Source of the DNA: Carallia brachiata
Lineage: Eukaryota > Streptophyta > Magnoliopsida > Malpighiales > Rhizophoraceae
DNA: 64,000 bases
NCBI GenBank assembly: GCA_021464245.1
Contig: JADCRB010000028.1
Span: 5,361,844-5,425,843, forward strand
Direction: 5' to 3'
Position numbers and translations under genes: made by a program
Notes under the pieces: model-generated
Database searches by the model: none
Told to the model about the DNA's origin: nothing
Seen by the model: only the letters and a program-made list of their open reading frames with translations
In this document: piece after piece, positions 34,768-45,046 of the stretch
How the letters are laid out: each line of letters begins with the position of its first letter
How positions within the stretch are numbered: position 1 is the stretch's first letter

Positions 34768-36779
34768 TAATTTTTAAATATCAGAGTTTAGTACCAAAAA
34801 AAAAAAAAAAAGACATGGTAATTGCAATCCTAAGTTGTGGAGCAATCCCTTAAAGAGACTGATTTGGTCAATCATAGTAGCCCAATTCGGTTTTATCCTT
34901 ACCGAGAATGGACTTGGAAAGCAGCCAGTTTTTTGTTGATAAGAAGTGAATAATTTTTAGGTCTTCATTAGTTGGATTTACCAAATAAGGCTGTTCACTA
35001 ATTGAAAATTACCTGGCATTTGTTGGTTTTGACATAACCTATTTCTTCAACCTTAGTGTATCATAGAATCGAGCATTTGGGCTTTTTTTTTTTTGGTCAT
35101 ACTGCATATCAGTTTTCAAGAAATTAATATAGAACCACACCGTGACCCGATCATTGACCCGTGATGCTTAACTCATGGTCGGACCGGTGACCCTTCACCC
35201 GCGATCCGTGACACATGTCCCATGACCCCTGAACTCCAATCCGTGACTTTGGCTTGTAAATAATATCGATAGTTAAAGGATTTTCTAGCTTGACACCTTT
35301 TTTATTAGAGTTACGTTAACTCAATACTCAAACGAGAAGAAACAAATTATAAAAAATTATAAAGTAAATGAACACAGCAAGCGCCAAATATTTAATAAGC
35401 ACTATTTAGAACTTTGTGAATGAATTTTGCAGCATCCACTGAACAATATTGCTTTAATATCCTTTTGGCCGTTTATTTTGCGGGGCAGCATTGTGTCATT
35501 CTACAGTGAGAGTACACAATCAAGCTCAACATGTGAGAATAAGGGGCCAAAATTTGAATTGTTTTGAAAAAGAGTTTCACTAGCTGGACAGGACCAACTG
35601 ACTCGTCAAAGACGTATATGGTGGATTCTACGCACAAAAAAACACATTTTTCTTATATGATTTGCAATAGAAAATTTATTGCAGATCTTATACTTAAACC
35701 TGCAAAATAACAACACAGAAGAGCGACGCGCAGGCCCGTCCACTTACTTTCTCTGTTTGAAAAAAACTTCAAAAACTTAAACAGTGTACTAGAATTTAAG
35801 CTCGGAAATTAGCATGACCAATTTTCAAGTAGCACTTACGTATGAGATGAACATCAAGTAATATGCCTCACTTAGAAGATCTAAAGTATCATCTTAAGGT
35901 CCGTTTGTTTGCTGTAAAATAATTTATATTTGTAAAATATTTGCGGTGAAAATAATGATTTTTTTCTTTGTCACTTACTTATTGTACAGTTTGTGTTTTC
36001 CCTGAAAATAATTTCAACTCTACAAAAGGAGAAGTTATTTTATCTGAAAATCTGAAAATTTTCCTCAAATTTTGCCTATGTAAAATATTTTCCCTAAAAC
36101 AAATGCCGAAAAATCTGTAAAATTTTTTCTTATAAAATATTTTACAGGAAACAAATACACCCTTAAAATGATTTTTCCTTCAATAAACATAAGCACAGAC
36201 TGCAAAGTGGAGAGAAATTGGTTTCCGGATGCAATTTCTATCTCTTGGCTTCAGGGTCTGAATTTTGACAGAAGGCAAGTGAGGAGTGTGTGTTTAAAAC
36301 ATATTCATTAAACAAATTTGATTGGGGTATTCTATTAACGTAAAAGTTCAAAAATATGTAAACATGACAGCCACTATGAAGGTCATGATCATTTACAGGC
36401 CAAATAAACAGAAAAAATTGAGCTAGCTTGCAGGATCATGTCTTATCTTTTCTTTCCCTTCAACCCCAAGAGAAAATTTAAATTAAATTAAATTGAATCC
36501 AATGAAACAACAGAAGAAATGAATTAAAAGTTAAAAAAAATGAAAAAAAAAAAACCTCTGATTATTTCCCTATCATCCCTGATCTGTGAACTTGCTTTAT
36601 ATTTACACCACCCAGCCTCAGTCCTTGTGCAGAAAAATTACCAGCAGGTCAGGCACCCTTAGTATTTCTATAAGAACTACCTTCGGTTCCAATATCCAAT
36701 TAACAATGCAGAGCCTGATCAGATCATTGTTGCTTGATTTAGGCGGTTTCCCGCCCGAGGAGATTGTCTTAAATTCAGT
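34768..36779. other. Intergenic DNA left of the C2 gene
   Basis: AT-rich DNA with a second MITE at 35894-36166. A repeated GTGACCCG / CCGTGAC phrase series at about 35140-35245 is a small cluster of imperfect repeats. The part adjoining 36780 is likely the 3' UTR of the C2-domain gene. No gene is seen. Confidence 0.4.
35894..36166. mobile_element. PIF/Harbinger-like MITE, about 270 bp
   Basis: The left end AGGTCCGTTTGTTTGCTGTAAAATAATTTATA pattern (35897-35928) and the reverse complement of the right end (AAGGGTGTATTTGTTTCCTG, continuing TAAAATATTTTATA) are inverted repeats of about 34 bases with few mismatches. It is flanked by TTA/TAA, the usual PIF/Harbinger 3-bp target. Exact boundaries are uncertain by one or two bases. 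It is non-coding. Confidence 0.55.
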
Positions 36780-37931
36780 TTATAGGTAGGATTGGCTGTC
36801 CACAGAACTTAGATGATAAACTTTCCCATTACCATGCCCTTTCTTGATGCTTTTCCTGCCACAAGTGATTGAAATTTCACATCCAAAAGCGTTGCCAAAG
36901 CAGGAAAACAACCCGCGGCCCTCCGATCTCCGCCTGTGCTGCCTGCTGCCCCTGCTGCCTTTCAATTGCGGCTTCTCTGCTTCCCCGTTGTAAGCTGGGG
37001 TCACCTGCTGCTGCGATCTCCACCTCTCCAGCTTTGTTCTTAGGCCTTCAATACTTTCATTCTCAGTCCAGTCATCAAGGATGGAGCTTCCTGCGCCACC
37101 TGCATTCTTTGGAGCTGCATTTGCCGGTGTCTTAATCAACCCTTTAGCAATCGCTGCCGCCACCACAGAGGCAGAAGGCCCCAAGTCGGAGTAAAGCGAG
37201 CCGTTAACCATGCTGCCATTGGCATTACCCTCATTGCCATTATCCTTGTCTTTGTTGTTATATTTTGACACATTAGATGAACTCAGCAAGGAACCACCGT
37301 CATTAACAAGGGATATCCCTTCACCAACACCACCGCCGCCGCCACGTTTTTTCACGCCAAATTCATCTTCCGTGGAGGTGCGATCCGTTTTGTCACTCTG
37401 CGTACGCCTCAATTTTGATGTATCAAAGCTTTGTTTGTTTGTTTTTGCATCAATAAGGTCATTAAAGCCAATGGCTGATGTACTAAGTTCTGACAACAAA
37501 GGCATGCTGCGCATTGTGCTATCCAGGATCTGCACTCCCATGTTGATAATCCCCTGAGGCCTCCCCGACGGGCGACGAACCTGAAGGGCAACGAAATGCA
37601 TTTTCGAATTGTTGTTATTGGATGGAAACAGATTGCTTATTAGAACTCTGATACTTCCTATCTGAACATCCCGCAGCCAAGCTGCAGCATAAATTTCAAT
37701 CATTACAGCGGATGTTTCAGCATTTAAGAACCATTCGTCCACACGAAACAAGAACTTTTCGTTCCATTGTGGATTGGTGTGGCCATGTTGATCAACCTTG
37801 GTCGTCAGCTTTCGCTCCGAATGCACCCAAACTACCGCGTAAGTACGCATAGATTTGGACACAGGAGCCAAATCCTGAGCAGATACGACATTGATTTCTA
37901 AAAGCTGAAAAGGGTGTGCATTGTGTGTCAT
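36780..37931 (-). CDS. C2-domain protein (SRC2/BAP-like), intact single exon
   Basis: A 383-residue uninterrupted frame from ATG at 37931. The N-terminal C2 domain (about residues 8-125) reads QLLEINVVSAQDL, YAVVWVHSERKLTTKVDQHG, NPQWNEKFLFRVDEWF and VMIEIYAAAWLRDVQIGSI. C2 domains bind phospholipid, often with calcium, but here several usual Asp ligands look replaced, so calcium binding is doubtful. The middle is Gly/Ser/Asn-rich and likely disordered. A conserved segment ASVVAAAIAKGLIK is typical of plant C2 proteins of this type. The C-terminus is basic with Cys (GLFSCFGNAFGCEISITCG). The exact substrate is unknown. The frame has no breaks, in contrast to the neighbouring genes on the same strand. 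Confidence 0.9.
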   Translation of the reverse strand: MTHNAHPFQLLEINVVSAQDLAPVSKSMRTYAVVWVHSERKLTTKVDQHGHTNPQWNEKFLFRVDEWFLNAETSAVMIEIYAAAWLRDVQIGSIRVLISNLFPSNNNNSKMHFVALQVRRPSGRPQGIINMGVQILDSTMRSMPLLSELSTSAIGFNDLIDAKTNKQSFDTSKLRRTQSDKTDRTSTEDEFGVKKRGGGGGVGEGISLVNDGGSLLSSSNVSKYNNKDKDNGNEGNANGSMVNGSLYSDLGPSASVVAAAIAKGLIKTPANAAPKNAGGAGSSILDDWTENESIEGLRTKLERWRSQQQVTPAYNGEAEKPQLKGSRGSRQHRRRSEGRGLFSCFGNAFGCEISITCGRKSIKKGHGNGKVYHLSSVDSQSYL

Positions 37932-37942
37932 GATTGTTACTT

Positions 37943-37959
37943 CCCTGACGTCGTCAGGG
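37943..37959. promoter_or_regulatory. Palindrome CCCTGACGTCGTCAGGG upstream of the C2 gene
   Basis: Perfect inverted repeat with 8-base arms around a single T, 11 bases upstream of the C2 start codon. It contains a TGACGTC-type core like bZIP/TGA sites. Being so near the ATG it is probably in the 5' UTR, where it could also fold as a small hairpin. Confidence 0.45.
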
Positions 37960-39158
37960 CGGTGGCAGCGGCAGCGGTGAACAATGGCAGCGATGGCAAA
38001 GGCAAATATGGAAGGGCAGATTCCCGTTCGCCTTGCCCAGCATAATCCTGATGAAGGCTATGCAATTTACATAGGCTTTTTTGGGGGCTGAGGTTTTAGT
38101 GGTGGGTGGGGAAACAACGAAATGGCATACATTGTCTTGTTTTAAACAATAATGCTGTTAAATGGTGTGACTAGGATTCCTTTCCGGGGTTGACTCCTCT
38201 CCAGTGAATTAAGATTGAAGCCAGCCTGTGATATGCAAGGTTTTCCACCAATTTTGAAAACTTTTATCTGTCAAAAATGGTCTACAGGTGAGAAAACCGC
38301 ATCTAGAAAATGTAAAATTTTGCAAATTAATTGATGGGGTCACAGCTAACCTCTAAATTGGACCCTAAAATTAACAAATTTATCAAAAATAGTTAGTTTT
38401 GTATGTATCGAGAGCTTGGTCCACTAGACATTATGATAATGACATGGGTCAAATAATAAGCAATAGCTATACCTGTTCATGATATTATTTTAGGAAATAC
38501 AAAATTTAGGTTATATGATATGCTACTTTTATCAAATTTTTTAGACGTCCATTAACAGAAGATCAACTGAATTGTTGTTCTTTATTTGTTCAAACTATTG
38601 ACAGTTTTGGTAAGTGATTAGGACCAATTATTAACAGAGGAGTCATTTATAATTACATACAAGTTTTAAAAAAATATTTTTGCTACCCCACCAAGTGGCT
38701 TATTTCATAAACTACACAACGAAACGTGCCTGTTATTTTCAAATTTTTTATAAGAGGGCCACTCGTAAAACAACCAAGAGCTAAGGAGCCAAACAGATAT
38801 AGTGTTTAACAGACAATTTCATCTTATTTCTTGTCCATCAGGTTTTTAGGTTGAATGATTTCTTGAATAATATCAAATTTTAAAATCAAAGTCTTGTATT
38901 CAAACAACGTTATTATCATATTTAATTGTCAATTTTTTACAAGTACGTGGATTTGTTTTTATTTATGTTGCACACAAGAAGGCATGTTAATGGTTCAAAA
39001 AAAAAAAAAAAGAAGGCATGTTAGACCCGAGTTTCACATGACAGATTAAATTTTTGGGTTAATCTAGCGGGTAACAAGACAATTAGCTCGTCCAAGGCCA
39101 ACGGGCCTAATTGCTTACATATCACCGAGTTCTTTCTCCAATAACTACAACGTTGTTT

Positions 39159-39211
39159 TCATTGTCGCTATACCAATTTTTTTTTTCAGCGTTTTCATTG
39201 TCGCTATCCCA
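39159..39211. repeat. Short tandem duplication
   Basis: The phrase CGTTTTCATTGTCGCTAT.CCAATT occurs twice, separated by a T-run and CAG. It looks like a recent local duplication in non-coding DNA. Confidence 0.7.
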
Positions 39212-40010
39212 ATTCTTTTTTCTTTTTTCCTTTTTCCACACAAATTTTCCCTAGGAGCATTGATTTTTTGTTCTACTTCAGGAAGAGCAATGTCTCGGCC
39301 GCCCACTTTGGCTTGTTGCAGAACATCTCTTTGAAAACAAAATTTGCTCAGTCACAGCTTCAACTTTTTCTACTACCTACTGTGCTTTTTTTTTTTTGTA
39401 ATGTATATATCTGCGTGGTTACATGACTTTATATTTGATTATTTATTTTCTCTGTTGATTTTTGTTGAGACTTAGGAATTCATTTTGGTGATGTCACGAG
39501 CTATCGTAAAGGATTGTGTTGAAAGTGTTTTTTTGTTCTTTGAACAAACCATGACTAAAATACTTTAATTGCTGTTCAATGTGTGTACATATATATATTT
39601 GGTGTGCTTTCAACATCGGAAGGACAACCTTTTTTTTTTTTTTTTTTTTGTTGGAATTAGTCATTGGGAGATAAGATTATTGATTGGAAGGCTCGGCTGG
39701 CCATCTAATAAGCATAAAAAGTAACATTTAACAAATTAAATAAATGCTATAAAAATAATATTACTAATTATCTGCATCTACTAGTGGTTAAAGAAATTAA
39801 TATGACCAGTGAAATGACCTTTTTTTTTCTTTTTCTTTTGGACAACAATTTTGTACAATCCAAATTCTAGTACTCTTACAATTTGAGTTATGTGAGCAAG
39901 CAATCATGATCAAATTTGGATCTCACTTTAATTAATTTCTTTGTCTAAAAAAATTATTTTTCTATTCTATTTCTTTTATGATGTTGCAAAACTAATATAG
40001 TGTCACATAG

Positions 40011-40013
<3 letters not shown>

Positions 40014-40056
<43 letters not shown>
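40014..40056. repeat. (TA)n microsatellite
   Basis: About 20 TA units in the region upstream of the DC1 gene. Confidence 0.95.
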
Positions 40057-40060
<4 letters not shown>

Positions 40061-40900
40061 CACGAGAGTTGAAAAAGATGGCCTAATCTCTTGCAAATAG
40101 TGGAACACCAACTAGTCAATTGTGTAAGGTTTTGAATCCTGCCTTGTATTACTTGTGTTGCCCTATAAGCAAGTCAATTTTATTAAGAGCACTATTAGGA
40201 GGATGCAATATTCGAACACGAAACAGACACTGATCCATCATGACTCTCAATTCTAGTCGGATTTCTTCTCTTGTACATACAACAGACGGTTATAATGCGC
40301 GAATATCGATTTCGTGTTTAAATTTGGTGTCTTCCTAACTTTTTTTTCTGTTTTATTATTATTATATTTTGTTTTAGTGAAACCATTCACTTTTGAACTC
40401 GTTATTGATTATGCCAATATACCAATGAATTGTCCAACATCTCACCATTGAAGCGTGAATTATGACAAGTTAGATGAGGTAGAGTCCACGTTGTTTTTTT
40501 ATTTGACAAAAAAAAAATCCACCTATTTATGTGTTTTTTTTTTTAGCAGTGTTACTCGGATGAATAATTTATTGGATAGAGACTAATATGGTAATTTTGT
40601 CATTTTTTTTCATCTAAATCTATTACACATTAATTTTAATCTATATATACATAATATTTAAGAATTCTCTATTTTTAAATCAGTTACACAATAACCTTAA
40701 TTGTATTATACCTATAGCACATTTTTTGTCAAAAAAAAAAAAAAAAAGAAAAAGGGACCCATTATGAGTCGCACGGGACTCCCTCCCTACCCTCTTCCGC
40801 TTTCTCTCTCTCCCCGAACCCTTCCACTGAACCCCTCCGATTAACACTTTCCTTTTTTTGTTTGTTTTTCATTATTCTCTTTCATTCATTTCCTATCATT

Positions 40901-40902
<2 letters not shown>

Positions 40903-40935
<33 letters not shown>
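40903..40935 (+). promoter_or_regulatory. (CT)n tract just before the DC1 start codon
   Basis: A pure CT run ends five bases before the ATG. Pyrimidine patches of this sort are common near plant transcription starts and in 5' UTRs. Translating through it gives a Ser-Leu repeat, so the real start is the ATG after it. Confidence 0.6.
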
Positions 40936-40937
<2 letters not shown>

Positions 40938-40939
40938 AC

Positions 40940-43125
40940 ATGACTTTTCAACATTTCAGCCATGATCATGCTCTAGAATCGAAATATTCGAAGGATGGTA
41001 AAGAGGGTAGCGTTTGCAAGGCGTGCAGCCTACCAATGTTGGGTCCATTCTATTCTTGTCAAACTTGCAACTTCGACTTGCACAAATCCTGCGCCGAGTT
41101 GCCCACCGAGAAAGTCCACCCTTTTCACAATCATCACTCTCTCACTCTCCTCTCAGATCCTCCAGCCGACGACGGCGACTCTCCGGCCAGGTGCGACGGT
41201 TGCGGAAACGTAACTTTTGGCTTCGTTTACCACTGCAGCGACTGCAAGTTCAATCTTGACACGAATTGTGCTTCTTTGACCGATGACCAGTGCCAAGAGC
41301 TAAAACAAGGCCAAATAAAAAACAACATCTTCCTTTCCTTCCACGAACATCAATTGTCCATCTTCAATCACAGGGAGGAAATCTCATTGGAGTGTGCGGT
41401 CTGTCACCTACCGGATTCCGGTCCGGCCTACCGATGCATGGACAGGGACTGCAGATTCTTCTTCCTTCACATATCCTGTTCAAAATTGCCAGAAGTAATT
41501 CAACACCCCTACCATCGACACCCTCTTTCTGTTTCTGTCGATAATAGGTTCTATCTGATTCACTGCAACGCCTGTAAAATGTCGTCAGGTTGCTTGTTTA
41601 TGGGTGTAGACAACTGGGGTGCAGCTTCAGGCTCCATTATAGATGCGCTGAATACTTGACAACGCCTTTGAAGCTCAACAGCCATGTCCACAATCTTTTC
41701 TATTTCAATACGTCTCAGCTAGAAGATAGTTTGTTTTTCTGCAAAGTTTGCGATGACAGCCGCAGAGGCTCCGTCTACCGTTGCGTTGAGTATGGGTGTA
41801 ACTTCAATTTGCATTCCGAGTGTGTTCCGGTTCCACAACAAATTAAACACGACCACATCCATACACTCACCTATGTGGAACCAGTTGTTGATGATGTTGA
41901 TGGTCCACAGAAGGAGTGTTATTGCCACTGCTGCGAGACAGAGAGGAATCCAAACTTTCCTTACTACAATTGTGCGCTATGCCGGTATGATGCACATATC
42001 GGTTGTGTGCTCTCCGAGTCCGAGGTACTTTATTCCATACTTTAATTTGTTTTCTCTAACTGTACTATCGCTTAATCAAGACTAAGCCCCTGTCCGAGAA
42101 TGTATTCCTTATGTTTGGCTTCGTATCTGATGACTGATGGCTTGCCTGTAGGACTCTTTGATATCTTAAGGAATCATTGGCTACTGCTTATGTGGTCACT
42201 TGTTTTTGGTTTTGTGCATTAGCAGGCCAGACATGAGGTAGATATACATGAGGTAGATATACACAGAATTAAAACTTAAAATTTTTAAAATAAAAAATTT
42301 ATACGTTAACTATTAAAATATTATTTACTTACTAATTAAGGGGAGTTATTGGAAAAGTTAGATACTCTAATGGATAATACGGACTTATTATTTTTTAAAG
42401 AAAAATTTTAATTTAACTCATAATTTTTAATAAATATAATTTAATCATAATTTTACACTACACAATAAGTTGATTTTACTTTAAGTAAAAAAAAAAATTA
42501 TGAGTGAATTTTACCTACTCAAAAAGAAGTATAATCAATAAGCACCTCATTTAAATCTTAACTATTGTTTGAATAATTGATCTAATTTAGTTAATAATTC
42601 AAGTTTAAATAATTAGTATGTGCATTAATTTATATTTAATTTTTTTGTATCCAGACAATGAGATTCTGAATAAAATTGAGAAATGGCATAGGCTGGCCAT
42701 AGGGGTGGGTTCGGCCTGTAAAATGAGTACATGGCCTGCAAAAAGAGTGATGTGCTCCGATTTATTCTGTCATTTCATTTTTTTTTTCTTGTGTTTTTTT
42801 CATCATGTTTATATTTTTCACTGATCAAATATCAACCATCCTTTTTTATCTTCTTAATTCAATGCTAAAGCCAACCACTTTTTAAATTTTATTTTATTTA
42901 TTGCTGAAGCCAACGACTTTTGAAGCTTCGATGCTTGAGGAAATCAAAGACGCTTTCTCAGAGGACCGGATGAAAGATTCCTCAAAGCTCAAGGAATGGA
43001 TTGAGGAAGAAACAGCGAAATTAGAGGCAACAGAAGTTGATCTAGCAAGACTAGAAGACGTGTGGAAGGAACTGGAAAGTGAACGTCACAAGATGCTTGT
43101 GCGACGGGCCCAAAACTTGGCATAA
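40940..43125 (+). CDS. DC1 (Cys/His-rich C1) domain protein, one frame break
   Basis: Exon 1 runs 40940-42024 and a probable exon 2 runs 42910-43125 (GT..AG intron, phase 0). The protein is a series of about six DC1 modules built on HxH..CxxC..CxxC..H..C, for example VCKACSLPMLGPFYSCQTC, RCDGCGNVTFGFVYHCSDC, ECAVCHLPDSGPAYRCMDRD, FCKVCDDSRRGSVYRCVEYG and the last with CHCCETERN. DC1 proteins are plant-specific zinc-binding proteins, often linked to signalling or stress; the ligand is unknown. The frame shifts near 41597-41602 within a DC1 module (CNACKMSSGC then LVYGCRQLGCSFRLHYRC). The proposed last exon encodes a charged coiled coil (SSKLKEWIEEETAKLEATEV) ending at TAA 43125; its membership of this gene is inferred from splice phase only. 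The start is the ATG after the CT tract. Confidence 0.85.
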
Positions 43126-44424
43126 AGGAGCAGCCAACAAACGGCTAGACTACTTTTTTTCTGGTTCTAACACCAGAAAAGAAATGGATGGTGTGATTTA
43201 AATTCAACTCAAAAAAAATTTGAGAGCTCTTTTTATTTAAACAATATTGACCTTATTTAGGCTTTTTTTTTTTAGTTCAGTTTGGAATTCATACATTGGT
43301 AGTTATATTTGGTACCCTTATTGTGACGAACTTATTTATTTCTGCGACAAGTTTTATAGTGTTTGTAACAAAAAATAACGTGTTAATTTCTTATATCATA
43401 TTTTATCAAGTTTGTTGCAGAAATGAATAAGGCTATCACAATATGTATATCAAATATGGCTACCAACGTATGGATCCTAAATTTTTTCCTTTTTTTTTTT
43501 TCTGTTATTGACTTAAATTTGAGAAATCGGAAAGTAACTAATGAACTTGGTCAAGCAGTAAATTCCTCTTGAATTACATAATCTACTCTTTCGGAAATAT
43601 ATGATTCTGTATTTTTCATCGATCATGTAACATTATGCTTTATTAAGATGTCGGACAGTTGTGAACAATACAATGTTGAGGTTAAAAAAATATACATATG
43701 TAAACAGTGTAAAATGGTCAATTTACACAAAAATTTGTACTTATTTAAAAAAAGAAAAGTAAGTTTCAATCTGGGTTCTTCTCTTACATAAAAAAAAAAA
43801 AACAAAGAAAAACAAGTCTCATGCGTTCGAAGTTACGAAACATTGATGGCAACCTATTTTTTTATTATGTATGCAAGATAAAGCCTAACTTTTTTTTATA
43901 GAAGATAAGCCCTCATTATTGAGGATAAAAAAAATGGTGCCATAGAATAGAATAATAATTAGCTTTGTCTTTATGTTAAAGTCCACACATGACCATTTTT
44001 TTGGCACATAGTCCACATATGACTGTTGTTAATGAATAATAAGTGGAGCCAAGATTCGCAAGCTTGGAAATTGATTGGTTGGTGTCCCTGGATTGAGGTG
44101 ATTCCATATTTAAAAAGGAAACAAAAAAAAGAGTAGTAGAAATTTTTTGTTTGAAATTTTGTTTGATTGTAATAAAATTTTAATTTTTTGTAATTTTTGT
44201 AATATTTTTTATAATAAAAAAAGATATTTTTTATTATAAAAAATATCATAATTATTAAAAAAATCAAAATCTTATTATAATTGGATAAATTTCAAATAAA
44301 AATGGTTTTAGAAACGTAACGGGGCTCATTGAAAAAACGGGTGCTGGTATCAGCGATCTTAAAAAAAAAAGAGTGAAAATTTTGGACACCGTGCTTCTAG
44401 CTTGGCACTCAAATCGAGAAATAA
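43126..44424. other. Intergenic DNA between the DC1 gene and the assembly gap
   Basis: Contains the foldback element at 43285-43476, then AT-rich DNA. The frames that run into the gap from 44264 on exist only because N has no stop codons. No gene is seen. Confidence 0.5.
43285..43476. mobile_element. Foldback / MITE with arms of about 65 bp
   Basis: The left arm (43285-43352: CATACATTGGTAG, ATATTTG, ATTGTGA, CTTATT, ATTTCTGC, ACAA in order) matches the reverse complement of the right arm (43408-43476) in the same order with about a dozen mismatches. The loop is about 55 bases. The transcript from either strand would be one long hairpin. It could be a MITE or, less likely, a small-RNA precursor. 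No target duplication was found. It lies about 160 bases past the DC1 stop, so possibly in that gene's 3' UTR. Confidence 0.6.
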
Positions 44425-45046
44425 NNNNNNNNNNNNNNNNNNNNNNNNNNNNNNNNNNNNNNNNNNNNNNNNNNNNNNNNNNNNNNNNNNNNNNNNNNNN
44501 NNNNNNNNNNNNNNNNNNNNNNNNNNNNNNNNNNNNNNNNNNNNNNNNNNNNNNNNNNNNNNNNNNNNNNNNNNNNNNNNNNNNNNNNNNNNNNNNNNNN
44601 NNNNNNNNNNNNNNNNNNNNNNNNNNNNNNNNNNNNNNNNNNNNNNNNNNNNNNNNNNNNNNNNNNNNNNNNNNNNNNNNNNNNNNNNNNNNNNNNNNNN
44701 NNNNNNNNNNNNNNNNNNNNNNNNNNNNNNNNNNNNNNNNNNNNNNNNNNNNNNNNNNNNNNNNNNNNNNNNNNNNNNNNNNNNNNNNNNNNNNNNNNNN
44801 NNNNNNNNNNNNNNNNNNNNNNNNNNNNNNNNNNNNNNNNNNNNNNNNNNNNNNNNNNNNNNNNNNNNNNNNNNNNNNNNNNNNNNNNNNNNNNNNNNNN
44901 NNNNNNNNNNNNNNNNNNNNNNNNNNNNNNNNNNNNNNNNNNNNNNNNNNNNNNNNNNNNNNNNNNNNNNNNNNNNNNNNNNNNNNNNNNNNNNNNNNNN
45001 NNNNNNNNNNNNNNNNNNNNNNNNNNNNNNNNNNNNNNNNNNNNNN
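44425..45046. other. Assembly gap, 622 N
   Basis: A run of N. The flanks (GAGAAATAA and CTCAAAAATACG) are unrelated AT-rich DNA, so nothing can be said about the missing content. Confidence 1.

Larger units (their letters stand above)
37932..40939. other. Divergent intergenic region between the C2 and DC1 genes
   Basis: The two genes are transcribed away from each other, so both promoters lie here. Features seen: a 17-base palindrome at 37943-37959, a tandem duplication of TTTTCATTGTCGCTAT at 39159-39211, long T-runs, a TA microsatellite at 40014-40056 and a CT microsatellite at 40903-40935. There is no coding signal. Confidence 0.5.

Noticed and set aside
37210..37557. Plus-strand frame of 115 codons opposite the C2 gene
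   Set aside because: Antisense shadow of an intact, well-supported coding sequence.
40862..40939. Upstream extension of the DC1 protein with a Ser-Leu repeat
   Set aside because: It has no ATG at its start and simply translates the CT microsatellite; the ATG at 40940 is the better start.
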